From Lingula anatina (taxonomy: Eukaryota > Brachiopoda > Lingulata > Lingulida > Lingulidae), in the NCBI RefSeq assembly GCF_001039355.2, contig NW_019775536.1:195365-259364 (forward strand): a DNA stretch of 64,000 nt. Direction: 5' to 3'. The translations under genes and the position numbers were made by a program. The stretch's first letter is position 1. Every line of letters starts with the position of its first letter. Positions 46,575 through 58,920 of the stretch are shown piece after piece. The notes below the pieces were generated by a model. It had not been told where the DNA came from. It worked only from the letters and a program-made list of their open reading frames with translations, and made no database searches.

Positions 46575-49431
46575 TCAAACTTCTATATCTGGATCTGACT
46601 GCTGACCAGTCTTTTTTAATTTGTCTTCATTCTTTAACTTCGGTTTTTCTGTTCTTGTGTGCCACACCAATACCTGGTTTAAAAAATGCATCAATATGAA
46701 TAAAACAGCAATTCATACTGTGCACTGACAAACTATAGAAATCAAAATGCTTCCAATATTTGAAATTGCAGTTTAATTTAGAGAAAAAAGAATCCATCAT
46801 CTGTAACTCTTGTTCTTGAAAATTACCTTACCAACGCTGCAGCATTTATTATCTGCCCCACAACACCCAGGAGCAGATGAAGGATGTCTTCTGGGTCTCA
46901 GAAGATGGCCAGAATTTAGAGAATGGGTCAACAATGATAATTGGGAAGGCTGTTAGAAAATATCTCTGGAGCTGCCCCTGACCCCCTACCTTTGAGCAAT
47001 TTTCAGCTTTAGGTTCCAGATCTTGCATGGTGACCAGATGTTTCAACAGCTCGGACTCCTGGTAACCTCTGGGCACCCGGATTTTGAAGTTTGCTTGTGG
47101 ATTCTTTAACATCAGCTGTAGATTTATTGCAAAGCCTGCCATATCCATAGCAAATGGTCGCTCTGGTTTCCAGTATGTGAACCAGCCTGTTACCTGGATA
47201 CAATAAACAAGTAATACATACACTTTTTCAAACAAATTGATCTCAATGATTAATGTTAACAATCAAGAAAGCAAAGATTTAGATGTATCCTTATCTGAAA
47301 ATAATCCCTTTCCTAACAAATGAATAAGTCTATAATTGTTTCACGCTAAAATAAAAAGTTTGTTGCAAATAGATATTTACTATACTTAAGGACCAGAGAG
47401 GCAATGCCTCCTGGGTATATACCACCAACTGGATTAGGTGTTTAAAAGGGATAATAAATAACCAAAAAGAGCTATAGAGTTTACAATTTTGGCTGACACA
47501 ACTATGTATGGAACACAACAATGTATACACTCATGAAGTTTATAAAATGCAACCCCTGACCCATCAACTAGATAAAAAAAGTGATCACCAGAGTTGTGTT
47601 TGTTCCTCCTTTCAATTTCTGTAAAAACTGAAACATTTTTTACTTTTATAATAGAGATAACACACATTTTAATTTAAAAGCCTGAGTATACTGCCCACAT
47701 ACAATCATTTTTATTTAATTTCTTAGATAATACACTCCTTACCTCCCCCCCCCCCCCAAAACAAAAAAGTTTAAAAGTACATGTATTGCATCACTAGCTG
47801 AAGCAATCGGTGGCATAGAAAGTTTCCTATGCTGGTGGGATTTTTCTGAATAACTTAATATTTAACTTAACTTAATAACATTCTAAAACGTACCCTCTAA
47901 GTAACTCATAATAATAAGGGAGTATTTCTGTGTGTGTTACATATTGTTTCAAAAGCTGTAAATATATTATAAGGCCAAGTATGGATTTATTTTAGATGAT
48001 AATTGCACTCAATCCCACAGTTGTCCTCCTCTGCTGCTTGGCCAGGGTTTAAGGGCAGGTGTAGGGGCAGGGTAGTTGTGTAAGAATCGACAGCCTGATC
48101 AGGTGAGATCTCACAGGGGTCTATTCTTCAATTTTGAACCCTGTGGTATATCAGAGGGAAGCAACTTCAAGCATTTTTTTCTATTTGAAATAAGACCTAC
48201 CTTTCCATTGTGGACCACTGGACTTTCATACCTCAATGCTCCCACCAACCCCACTGGCCAAACAGACACTTGCTTGGTGGACCTCATCTAAATGCAAAAA
48301 AAAGGCGTATTTGAAATACAATTCCTTAGTTCTATAAACGGGGGCGTCTCGATAGTCCGAAGGTTCATTGGTCCGAAGGTTCATTGGTCCGAAGGTTCTA
48401 TAGTGAACCATCGGACCAATGAACCTTCGGACTATCACTACGGCCCCCTATAAACAGGTGTGTATATTCATTACCTTTAAAATTACAGTTCAAGGTCTGT
48501 TTAAGTAACTTTAAATATATGCAAGTGTCGCCTGTACAATGAACTCTTAATGGGTACCTCATCAAATAACTTGAGATCATAAGTATTGTCATCATCTGCA
48601 AAATAAACAACTCCCTGCTTGTTGTCAACATCAAGATTGTCCCTTAGCCATTTTAATGCAATGTTTCTCTGCAATACTCCTCTGGGTTTCAACCAATTTG
48701 GATCATTTTCTTGTAATTTATGGTCTTCTGGTGTAGCTATATTCAAGTGTGTGTAAATCAGTCCACAGTTTCTGAGAAAATTAGTGACAAGAGGTGTCTT
48801 TTCTACTGCATCTTCTACCACTATCCAGTGAAAATTTCTCACATGAAGAAATGTTTGTGATAATCTTGTAAGCTCTGCTTTTTGAACACATCTTGCATAA
48901 GTGGGAGTAATGGCATAAATAGTAGGAAGGTCTTTAATGAAACTCTGTTGTTGTTTGAGCATTGACACAGCACTATTTGAGTAGCTTTTGTTGAGTTCTT
49001 TCTCAAGGTGCAATAGTCTCTCCTCTTGTAATTGCAATCTTCTCTCCTTGGCAGAAAGTTCCAATACTTTTTTAGATACCCACTTCACTTCTTCATCAAT
49101 GTCCATGTTGCTGCAGAAATAACCTTCAAATGATATACGAAAATATTTTATTTCAAACTATTTAAAGTTATATATTTATATATATATATATTAATTTGAG
49201 TTAAATAAAATACCAAGATACTACGGCTAATTTAATATTTAATAGAAACAAAAACAAAACTGTGTAAAATACTTGCCTCTTAACTAATGCAAGTGGTTAC
49301 TTAAAGGGATATATAACAACTGTTTGTTTTGTTCAAAAAAGTTTTCTCCTGGGATAAACAATGATTTTCCCATGCTAACCAATGGTTAATGAATCCATTT
49401 TTCCGTTCGCACGCACTTCAAATTTTTTTCT

Positions 49432-49466
<35 letters not shown>

Positions 49467-50003
49467 AATAATCTCTTAAGAGATTATTTCTGAGGTATAG
49501 CCATCTATGAAGGTCCACTTGGTCTGATGACCAGCATAGATTGTAGAATAATTGCGACAACTGCTGTTTTGGTGGTAAAATGGAATTTATATTTCTTTGA
49601 GTTGATTACAATGTATTAATTGTGAAATATGAATCTCATAGGAACAGTTGTTCTCCCTTTAATTACTAGCCCTGTATGTCTCACAAGTACATGTGCTGTA
49701 TAAGCCTGCATGAAAATCCATGCATTAGCATTCCCATTTAAGAATCTTTTAATTACCGTAAATAGGACTACTAACTGTATATAGGAGTGCTCACAGTAAA
49801 AAAAACCTTCTGCGTGAATTTTCGTGCTGGCCGCGTGCAATTCACATACATGCAAGTATGCAATATGGTATATACATATGCACATTGTATATATAGCATA
49901 CTGTGCATTGGTCATTACCTTGGGAAAGTAACATAATGAAAAGAAAAATGAGCAGCAACACCAAAAACAATGCAAACCGCCGCTTGAATATAATAACAGC
50001 CAT
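46575..50003 (-). CDS. B3GAT3: B3GAT3-like galactosylgalactosylxylosylprotein 3-beta-glucuronosyltransferase I
   Basis: GT43 enzyme that adds glucuronic acid to complete the tetrasaccharide linker of proteoglycans, a type II Golgi membrane protein. Minus-strand exons 49919-50003, 48558-49123, 48201-48287, 46990-47193 and 46575-46673 splice in frame to 346 aa (335 in human). ATG at 50003: a short basic tail ([10 protein letters not shown]) precedes a signal anchor ([17 protein letters not shown]), then a Glu/Leu-rich stem. Family marks: [37 protein letters not shown], the donor-binding DDD in [54 protein letters not shown] (its Glu matches the family's catalytic base), [11 protein letters not shown] and [14 protein letters not shown] at the end. 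The C-terminus SDPDIEV matches B3GAT3 (SDPAIEV) better than B3GAT1/2. Head-to-head with ATXN3. Confidence 0.93.
47744..47758. repeat. Poly-C tract
   Basis: A run of C followed by A-rich sequence in B3GAT3 intron 3. A similar C/A block is at 52158-52189 in an ATXN3 intron. Confidence 0.8.
48340..48448. mobile_element. Short fold-back element
   Basis: Arms GATAGTCCGAAGGTTCATTG (48351) and CAATGAACCTTCGGACTATC (ending 48436) are perfect inverted repeats, with one tandem repeat of TTCATTGGTCCGAAGG in the left arm and G-rich/C-rich outer edges. It lies in B3GAT3 intron 2, about 55 bp from exon 3. Confidence 0.85.
49311..49662. mobile_element. TTAA-ended MITE, copy 1
   Basis: Starts TTAAAGGGATATATAACAAC and ends GTTGTTCTCCCTTTAA. 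It shares the interior ACCAATGGTTAATGAATCCA and terminal features with 59230-59579, and contains a poly-T run. It lies in B3GAT3 intron 1. Confidence 0.82.
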
Positions 50004-50510
50004 GGACAATAGCTGATTGCATTTTTACAATGCATGCTATTTAGATGACAAAACTCATTATATCCCCCACCTGTCTCACAAACACCGGAGATGAAACAAC
50101 GTGGATTTGTTTGTGAGGTTCAGCGGTAATGAATAATAATCAAGACGAGCCACATATGAAATTATAAAGGATTACTGTTTTTGTTTATGAACATATAATG
50201 TAAAACATATATGATATAGACATTAATGATATGGACCCTATAGTTTGACTGTTTAAAAAAACAAAATAAAAGGTGGAAACTTTTCGGGAGATTTTAACTT
50301 TCTGAATTACAGATTCACTGCCTTACATATGGAGAACTTACCACGGGAAAGAGCAGTAAGCCAAAAGAGCTAACTAAGCCAAACGTGATTGGGGACTTGG
50401 TTGTCTAAGTTTACATTTTGGTGTGCGATAGCAATTGCTTATTTTCAACATGAAGTAACTCTGTACGATTTTGGATTAATGCTTTTGGACCGTTTGAAAA
50501 GGTGCCTGAC
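50004..50510. promoter_or_regulatory. Divergent promoter region of B3GAT3 and ATXN3
   Basis: 507 bp between oppositely directed start codons (50003 minus, 50511 plus). No repeat or ORF of note lies within it. The role is inferred from position. Confidence 0.6.
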
Positions 50511-53500
50511 ATGGACGCAATATTTCACGAGAGAGTAAGTAAGAAATGACCAGCCATTATAATATGCTCCAGTTGGAGGGCTGTGGCTCATCAGAGAGAG
50601 AGATAATGATTAAGAAGGGATGTCACTAAATACCGAGGTAACACGAAAGGATACCATTCTGTTGCTTTAAACATCAAAGTAACTTGCTATCTGTACTCTG
50701 CCCCCCAAATTTCATTGATCTTGAACTCGAGCAATGTTTATGCTAAAGTGTAGATCTACCAGGTGCCGAAAGTTAACTTTGGGCCCTATTATTACCGGTG
50801 TCACGTGTACGGTTCGTTCTGCATGAACCATCCATCCTGACCGATCTGTGAATGATCCGTATAGTTACTAGTATTCACCTGTACTGTAATATTGTACAGT
50901 ATGTCCTCGACAGTGTATGTTTATTTAAGTCTAAGAATGTACACACCCGAAGTCTCTCAGATTTGCCTGCGCTTCGTGGGCATGAGCAGAACAGATGGTT
51001 TGTGCTCCAAACGATTTATACCACATCAGTACTTGATCATGGTGTTATGAGTGCATGTAGTTCGTTTTCAATGCACATTTAACTCATAAATAAGCAATCT
51101 ATCATACATTTATATGTCTTTTAGAAGTAGGTTATATTTGAAGAAGAGTCTTGACTGAAAGGAACAGTAATTAAATCCTAGCTCACACTTGGGTGCTAGT
51201 CTATGTTTTGCATTAGTCAGAATAAATTTATAGTCTCTTGAGCTTTACCTTTTGAGTTATGGGGAAAAGTTTTAAATACATAACTTAAGACATGCATTTT
51301 AGCTCAGACTGGAGAACATCTAGAACAAGTACATGTGTGTTTGTGCACATGAAGAAAACTTGAACAGGCATTTCCAGTATATACACACTTTAATTACCAC
51401 TGCATCATTAATTATAATACCAGCACATTTATCTTTTACATGTTTCATTGTTGGGTTTCAGCAAGAAGGTTCTCTGTGTGCCCAGCATTGTCTAAATGCA
51501 CTCCTTCAGGGCCCTTACTTCACTGCAGTGGATCTGGCAGAGATAGCCAGGCAGTTGGATGAATCTGAAAGGAGGCACATGGCAGTGGCAGGAGAAGACT
51601 CAGAAGATTACAGAAGATTTTTGGAGGTATGCTGAAGTCTTGTTAAGATGATGGATAAGCTGAATAATTATCTGAAATACAATTGTTTGATATTTTACAA
51701 TAGGGTGTTAAGTTTGGAAGATTATTTTCAAGCAACACTGCACAATGCTTAAATTTGTTGTTGTGATAAATCTTACAAAATAATCCATCTTTTAAAGATG
51801 TTCGTTTAAGATGTGTTTACTTTGGAATATAGGAGTTTATATATATCATATATTAGTTATGTTTTAAAACAGTTTTATTTGTGTCATATATTTCTTGCAG
51901 CAAGGATCTACTAATATGGATGACAGTGGTTTCTTCTCAATACAAGTGATCAACAAGGCACTGGAGGTGTGGGCCTTGGACATGATTCCATACAATAGTC
52001 CAGATCCTGTGGCTGTTGGTGCAAGAGAAAACCCAGTGTAAGTTCGGTGTCAGATTGGTTCAAAATTCATGCATTAATTATACCAATCCTTTTTACTGTA
52101 TATGTACTGGATGTGCTAAAGTATGAAAGGAAAGGCTTAAAAAAAAAAGAAAAAGAAACCCCCCCCCCAAAAAAAAAAAAAAAAAAACATAAAGTGATGA
52201 CCAGTCTGTGCATCCACTGGGATGCTGGAGCTTTCAAATCTCTATCTTAATGACTTCTCATCTCCTCAACTTGCACACCCCTGAAAAGCCATCCAGTTTT
52301 CCAATCAACATGACCATTATTAAGATAAGATTCATTTGCTTGTTAACCAGTTAGGAGATGGGAGGTGAGTTTAATGTAAAAGAGCTCCTGCTCATTGACA
52401 TTGTTTTCCATTAGTTTCTTTTAAAAATGAACCCTTCTTAGCCTCTGTACACCAGTTCTAGATGCAAAAACCAAATTGATCTTTCCCTGTTACAAATATA
52501 TCAATCATTGCTCAAGTGTGTTGCACATCAAATGAAACTTTCTAATCTCTTCTTTAAATTAAGTTCTTACAAATATTTATTGTCTGCCAATATTGGCTGC
52601 TGACAGACACATTAAGATCCTTACTCAGTGTGACCATTTGACCCCATAAATTGTGCATGTGGGCTTTTAGCAGTTATCTCGCCCTAGGCATTTATTTTTG
52701 TCTGCATAAAAATGTAGCAAAGACTATATGAAACTGGTATTTGCATCAATTTCTAATAATTTGAGCCACTGTTTAACTACTTTACACCTGAGCAGATGAA
52801 CATCCATTGAATACTAAACACTGTATAAAAAAAAGCCTTATTTAATTTTGTTATGAAGCAAATGTAGTTGTAATGCAATCTATATTTGCTCAATATCTCA
52901 TTTGAAGCTATTGGTTTGTTATTCTACTATTTTTGATTATTATATGCTGCATATCACCTTTGTATTATTTAATTGACAGCAGTGTTTTTTTTTTCTTGAT
53001 AAAATTTGACCAGTATATATTTGACTTCTTTTTTCACCCTTGTTTTTATTGCAGAGAGCAACAGGCTTTCATTTGTAACTTCAAGGAACATTGGCTGTCT
53101 ATCAGAAAACTTGGCCATCAGTGGTTTAATTTGAACTCTTTGCTCACAGAACCAGAACTTGTTTCTGATACTTTTCTTGCCATGTTTCTTATGCAATTAC
53201 AACAAGAAGGTACGTTCATAGATAATTTGAAAATTTTTCAAAGTTTAGAAATTGTATTTTGATATGTAGTCGAGAGAAATCCTGTAGGTGCATGGTAATT
53301 ATAGGAATAATTTGAAAATTTAGATATTATATTTTGATTTTCCTTTTATTTATTTATACCTTCCTACCTGCCTGAAAAAGAAAGTGTTCAGTGCTTGTGT
53401 GCTGCCGGCAATCACCTATGGTTCAGAGACCTGGGCACTGAATGCCTCCATGGAACACGAGCTTCAAGTAGCTCAGAGAAAGATGGAAAGAATTATGTTG

Positions 53501-56340
53501 AACATCAATCCAAGAGAGCGGAAAACGAATGTATGGTTACGTGAACAGACCAAAGTTAAGGACGTACTGCTCACAGTTAAAGAAATGAAATGGAGGTGGG
53601 CAGGACATGTCAAAAGAATGAAGGACAATAGGTGGACAATCAGGCTTACAGAATGGACCCCAAGGTATGGACAAAGAAAAAGAGGAAGGCCGGTCAAACG
53701 ATGGAGGGATGAATTAGATGACTACTGGAAGTCTTGGAAGAAGAAACCTTGGCCAAACTGGAAATCTGAGGCTCAGGATAGGAAACAATGGAAAAAGCAT
53801 GCTGAGGCCTTTGTCCAACAGTGGAACACTATAGGCTCTAAATGATGATGATGCTTATACAGGATGGCCCAAAATGTTTCCATTCTGATTGTACACTATT
53901 TAAAATCTGCATACTTTAATAATTATTTTCAGAAAAGTGTCACAGAAGCATGAAGTTTTTATTGGAAACGAAAAGTCTCCAATTTTCTCATTATTTCAGA
54001 TCACAGGTCATTATCAGCCTATGCACCCTTTCTCTGAATTTCATTTGCTACATGGTGCATGGATTGAGCATGTCATTAAAGAAGGATATCTATTTGTAAT
54101 TATAAGATTATATTGGATGTGGAGGGTGCCCTTTTTGACATTGTTTGATATTATTTTTTCATAGTAATGTAATTGTATTTCATCATTAATGTGTAAAAAT
54201 ATATAAAATGAAAAAGTTTCTTCTTTTGTATGTACAGTAAACTGTCTTGTAAATGACAGTAAGTTGCCCTCATTTACATTCAAAAAGTCCTCGAAAAGTA
54301 TTTGATTTTAGAGCCTAAAAATTTGTTATATGTTCTGTATGAACCATCATTTTATACTTAGGCTTCTGGGGAATGTAAAGAAGTTTTTTATTTATATTTA
54401 TATTTCTTTTAATAACACTTTCCAGGCTACTCAATATTTGTCATAACTGGGCACCTACCAGACTGCGAGGCTGACCAGCTATTACAACTGACCCCAGCTG
54501 TCCAGCCAATCAAGCCAAAGCTGATCACAGAATCTCAAGATGCCCAAGCTGGCAGTAGTGCAGAACAAGATGATAGTGCCAGATATCAGTTTAGGCAGTC
54601 AGACTTGGAGAAGGCCCTTGCAGAAAGTGCCAAAACACTTGAGGGAACTGAGGAAGATGACCTCCAAAAGGCCCTTAAGCTTAGTGTGGAAGGTGAAAGG
54701 GTTTATTTTGAAATTGATCTATGTTTTTATTGTTAAATATGCTGTAACATTTACTTTTAAAGGTTCATGGAGGTCTTGTGTGGATTTGCTTTATTTTGCA
54801 TACTCCATTTCTGATTAATCATTAAAAGCAAAAAATTGTTTAAAAAGGTTGGATGCAAAATGACATTATTTCCTTCTTTTAAGACACCACTGGCTATTAG
54901 CACCTTGAAACACGGTGTAAGGGAATGAAATCAAGCATTAATTAATGGGGAGCAGTACTCACTATTGTAGGGCCTAACTTGGACCTATTTAAAACTCTAG
55001 GTCTTCACATCTGTTAAATGTGGGACCCAAATACAATAGCAACAGCCGAGTAAAAAAAAATCAACTTATACCTGATAACTCTTCATTGCAGGTATACTAC
55101 CAGGTAGCAGTGAGGATACTGTTGATGGTGGTGCTGTTGAAAGTGACGTTCATTCAGTCACAGATGGTGCCGATAAGAACTGTGATACCAGTAGTGGAAA
55201 TAACATAGTCACAGCCGAGGAGATACGGCTACGGAGATTAGCATATTTAGACAAACCTGAACATGGAACAGATACTCCAGGCAAGTTTGAGCGCAAAGCT
55301 ACAAGTTCTTATAACTTGACATACAGTTTTATTTATTTCATACCCAGGCAGTTAGAGCTAAGAGGACTGGTTTTTAGCTGTAATTTGAAAAATGTGCAAC
55401 TTTATCCCTGGCATGGAAGTACAACTGGTGTCAGCACACAATTTTCACACACCTTACAGGATTTTTGAGTTTACAGTTCTTTCTATGACAAAAAACATGT
55501 TAATGTTTGATTTTTCATTATGCTCAAGTGTGCAGTGGATTATGTTGTTTTAATTGTTTCTTTAATTAATTAGTTAATTTTATTGGAGTGGTAAAATTGA
55601 ACATTAGTCACATGGTTTTGACTCATATTTATGCCAACTTTTTAAGCATGTTTTCAATATGTTAAATGATGGAAAATGATGAATTGACAATTGGTGTTTT
55701 TTGAAAAAACTAGTATTATGTTGTGCAAGAATGTATAAAAGAACTTCAGTGTAATATGTGGTCTAGGTTTCATTTGCTTTATTATCATGACACTTGCACT
55801 GGTACATTATTGGGAAGTTGAGACTGTGCCTCTAGAAATAAGGCGCTCTTGTCCACAGGGTTTTCTTTTTCTACAGGATCATAAAACTCGTTCACATCGT
55901 CCTCAATCTCTATGACATAGTCATCACTCGTAACTATATCGCATTCTGCTAAAATATTGTCCAACTTGCCAACAACAAGAGAGTTAATGTATTGCGCCAC
56001 CTTGCATCTGGTTTGTGCCAGTTTGTTCTGGCATGTTCTCACAAGACTGCTCTGTGGATTTCCACAGGTGACCTCGTTGATTTGGCCTGTCACACGTTGT
56101 CTTTGTCCTGCCCCTTAACACACATCTGACATCAGACCTCCACCAGATTCTGTTCCATCCCAGTTGTACTTCCATGTCCTGGGGAACACTAGCACCCATT
56201 TCAAACATATTGTTAATTCAGCCACACATCAAGATTTTGCACAGAACAAGAATAATACTGATTTTTATTATTTTTTTTCAGAAAAAACTGAAGAGGAGGA
56301 CTTGCAACAAGCTATCAAAATGTCAATGGAGAGCACCTGA
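50511..56340 (+). CDS. ATXN3: Ataxin-3, Josephin-domain deubiquitinase without polyglutamine tract
   Basis: Ubiquitin-chain-editing cysteine protease. Exons 50511-50534, 51462-51626, 51901-52037, 53055-53209, 54426-54692, 55092-55280 and 56282-56340 splice in frame to 331 aa. Josephin domain: MDAIFHER then QEGSLCAQHCLNALLQG, with Gln9 and catalytic Cys14 at the same positions as in human; NMDDSGFFSIQVI; the catalytic His121 in NFKEHWLSIRKLG and Asn136 in QWFNLNSLL; and QLQQEG|YSIFVITGHLPDCEADQL. Ubiquitin-interacting motifs follow: DLEKALAESAK, EEDDLQKALKLSVE and, in the last exon, EEEDLQQAIKMSMES. AEEIRLRRLAYLDK aligns with human SEELRKRREAYFEK, but no glutamine run follows. Intron 6 uses a GC donor (CCAG|GCAAGT). 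Intron 4 holds a LINE fragment and intron 6 an antisense ORF. Confidence 0.95.
53375..53860 (+). mobile_element. 5'-truncated non-LTR retrotransposon fragment (reverse transcriptase C-terminus)
   Basis: One open frame to the TGA at 53843 reads ITYGSETWALNASMEHELQV, MKWRWAGHVKRMKD and RKRGRPVKRWRDELDDYW, the conserved C-terminal tail of many animal non-LTR reverse transcriptases. It ends in a short (ATG)n run (53843-53852), which resembles the simple-repeat tails of RTE-type LINEs. It lies in ATXN3 intron 4 in the same orientation. Clade assignment is uncertain. Confidence 0.85.
55785..56230 (-). pseudogene. Antisense ORF in ATXN3 intron 6, unrecognised; possible retropseudogene or nested exon
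   Basis: On the minus strand a frame of about 105 codons (INEVTCGNPQSSLVRTCQNK, then DDYVIEIEDDVNEFYDPVEK) ends in TGA at 55785 and is followed within a few bases by AATAAA. Just upstream, another frame reads MGASVPQDMEVQLGWNRIWW with a possible acceptor (GGGGCAG) or frameshift between them near 56115. I do not recognise it. It may be a terminal exon of a nested gene or a decayed insertion. Confidence 0.35.
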
Positions 56341-57489
56341 TCTTTTCAGCCTTGCCCTGCCCGGCCTGAACATGGATGACCATGGTCCATCTAACAATTC
56401 AGCAGAGCTATATGTCTGTGCCATTGCCTTTCCACAGACGTTGCAAGCTTCTAACTGTATGGAATGTATTTGATATAGCAACAGTGCATGTTCATTATAA
56501 GTAAAGCAACATTGCATGACCATTATGAAGTAAAACAAAAGGAAACCAGATGGATGACTAATGCTAATTTCTCTTAATGAGCCAGCTGAATGTGTATCGT
56601 GCAGAAGATTTGAATTAGTAGATATTGATTAATATTTAGATGCATTAAGGGGGCATCTAATGTTATGTTGACAGAAAAGCTAACTACTGCTACTAGTGCT
56701 GAAGGTTTCAGTTTGCAGGGTTTTACACAGTAGTAGTATAGGCAGCTGATTATTGGCCAGTATCAATTATAATTAATTTTTGTCTGAGCACAAATGGTAG
56801 ATGTGCTTGGTAAAGCTAATGTTTACTTCTTGAAGATCAGTGATATTGGTATTTGTTATCAGTTAAGCTTAAAGTGAACTTTTTATCTTTAGATTACTCC
56901 GTTTGCTGCAAAAGTAATTCATTTATATTTCTTGTAAGTAGAAGCATACATATTTATTTGGGAATTACATGACAACTTATATAAATTTTTTCATGGTTTT
57001 GTAATACATTCAGTAAAAGTTTATTTACCTCTTGTTTTGTCTTACAAAACATCAACAAATAGATAACAAAAACAAAAGAAAAATGAAAATTAATTAAAAA
57101 TTACTTCATTTTTGAAATCAAAGAACTTGCCCATAGCATTTGGTGAAAATAAACATATAGCTTGAGCCTAGCCTTAACAATTAACAATATCTTTGTGAAG
57201 ATGGAGTGAAATAGTGTGTTCACCTCACTTCCTTGAGTGGGATTTTTTTATGTAACCTTAAACATGGTTATGTCATTCTCCAGTTAACTTAAACAAATTC
57301 AGATGTTGTTTTGCAAATTTGTTAATTTTTTTATTTCTTTTGAAACCACTGTACTTCAATAACATTTTATGCATTGTATTTTCAAATACAATCTGTTTAT
57401 TTATAACAAAATATATAATGTACAAAAGTGACAAAATTCTACTGTGCAAATTTTTACATGCAAGTTTTGTCTGAAAATTTTCAGTCAAC
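56341..57489. other. ATXN3 3' flank
   Basis: AT-rich presumed 3' UTR and intergenic sequence with no coding signal that I can support. Confidence 0.5.
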
Positions 57490-57748
57490 TTAGAGACCAT
57501 TCCCAGAGACTATGGTACTAACTTTGGATAGATCTGTCTCCAAGGGGGTTCTCACTAAATTGCTATCAACTTCAGCAGCTTAGATGTCTCACATGCCCAC
57601 TGAAGCTGTTAGAGAGTAATTAACTATCGTTTAGCAGCTTCAGAAGGCATGCCAGACATAAGCCGTTTAAGCTAAAGGCAATTTAGCAGGAATCCCCTTG
57701 GAGATGGGTCGATCCAGTTAGATTGATCTGGGCATGGGAACCCAGTCT
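57490..57748. mobile_element. Palindromic MITE family A, copy 3
   Basis: Left arm GAGACCATTCCCAGAGAC and CTCACTAAATTGCTATCAAC, right arm GGCAATTTAGCAGGAATCCC and ATGGGAACCCAGTCTAA. The pattern matches 43211-43461, with more decay in the right arm. Confidence 0.82.
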
Positions 57749-58920
57749 AAATGCTTATAATGAAGCATCCCAAACTGAATCCATTATCTGTTGACTACAT
57801 TAATGATATAAGAAAGAAAGAACAAACTGCATCTCAGCACCCACTTGTTTGAGCATAAAACCATCCTGTGTGTAGATTACAGTCCATTTATGCTATTCAG
57901 AAGACCTGCATTAATTATTTCAATCGGTCCTTATGCCAAAGCTGAAAATGGCATGCGCAACAACTCTTCCATACTGCTCAGTAAACCAAAAGGAAAATTT
58001 AACCTGGTATTTGTTGAAATCTGAGATCTACAGAGTTAATAATGTATGTCCATTCCAATCTAATACAGGAGGTTCTGCAAGTAGATTTAGATATTTTTTG
58101 CCATAGCTCCTGATGTAAAAGGCTTTCCTTACTTTAGCTGAGAAGGTTCCATGTAATATGAGCTGACTATAGCTACCCCCTCTTCCCCAGTGGTAAGTCC
58201 TTTTGAATGAGAAAGAAATACAGTTGATAAGCTAACTCTCTATTATTAGTTGACTGGATTCCATATTAAAATATTAAAAGACTAGCTACATTTGACGGCA
58301 TCTCTGACTAATAGATCTACAATGCTGACTTTTTTGATTTTTTTTTTCAAACATGCCCCATTTTAAACTGTCTCCATAAACAATTGTCTTCATACTTTAA
58401 ATTTCTCATTTTCTGTTTATCTGCTAATCAGAATCACTGTGCAAATTAAAATAGTAGCATGTTTTTAACTTTTTTACACATAAAATGATAATATCTAAGT
58501 ATGATGAAGTACACTTAACTTCATTGCATCATGTGGTGAATATTTATTACCACATTATTTAAAAGTTAACTTTATGCAGATGAAGTAAGAGAGTTTAACC
58601 AGTAATACCATTAAAAACTGACAAAACTTACTGATCACTCTTAACAACAGTCAATAAGATTAAAAGATATGACTCTCCTTCCTTAAAATAGACAAAAACA
58701 TTTATCTTCTTACATTTGTTTCAAAATAAGAAATTATTTTCTTAACACTGTATGAATGGGGCCATTGCACCAAATGTGCAATTTTCAATAGCTCCTAAAG
58801 TACAGTTACTAAAATAACTAATATTCTCATTTAAGTAGTCCCTAATACTGATTTCAATTTCAACAAGAGGATCAGAAAGGCGATGATGCATGACGGGTAT
58901 GTAACTGATATGCACTGATA

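Noticed and set aside
49375-49560. Lys-rich ORF near 49.4 kb
   Set aside because: Arises from a poly-T run inside a MITE.
49616-50035. 139-codon frame at the B3GAT3 5' end
   Set aside because: Another frame of the same exon gives the basic tail and signal anchor and splices correctly.
54540-54818. Second frame in ATXN3 exon 5
   Set aside because: Shadow of the exon encoding the UIMs.
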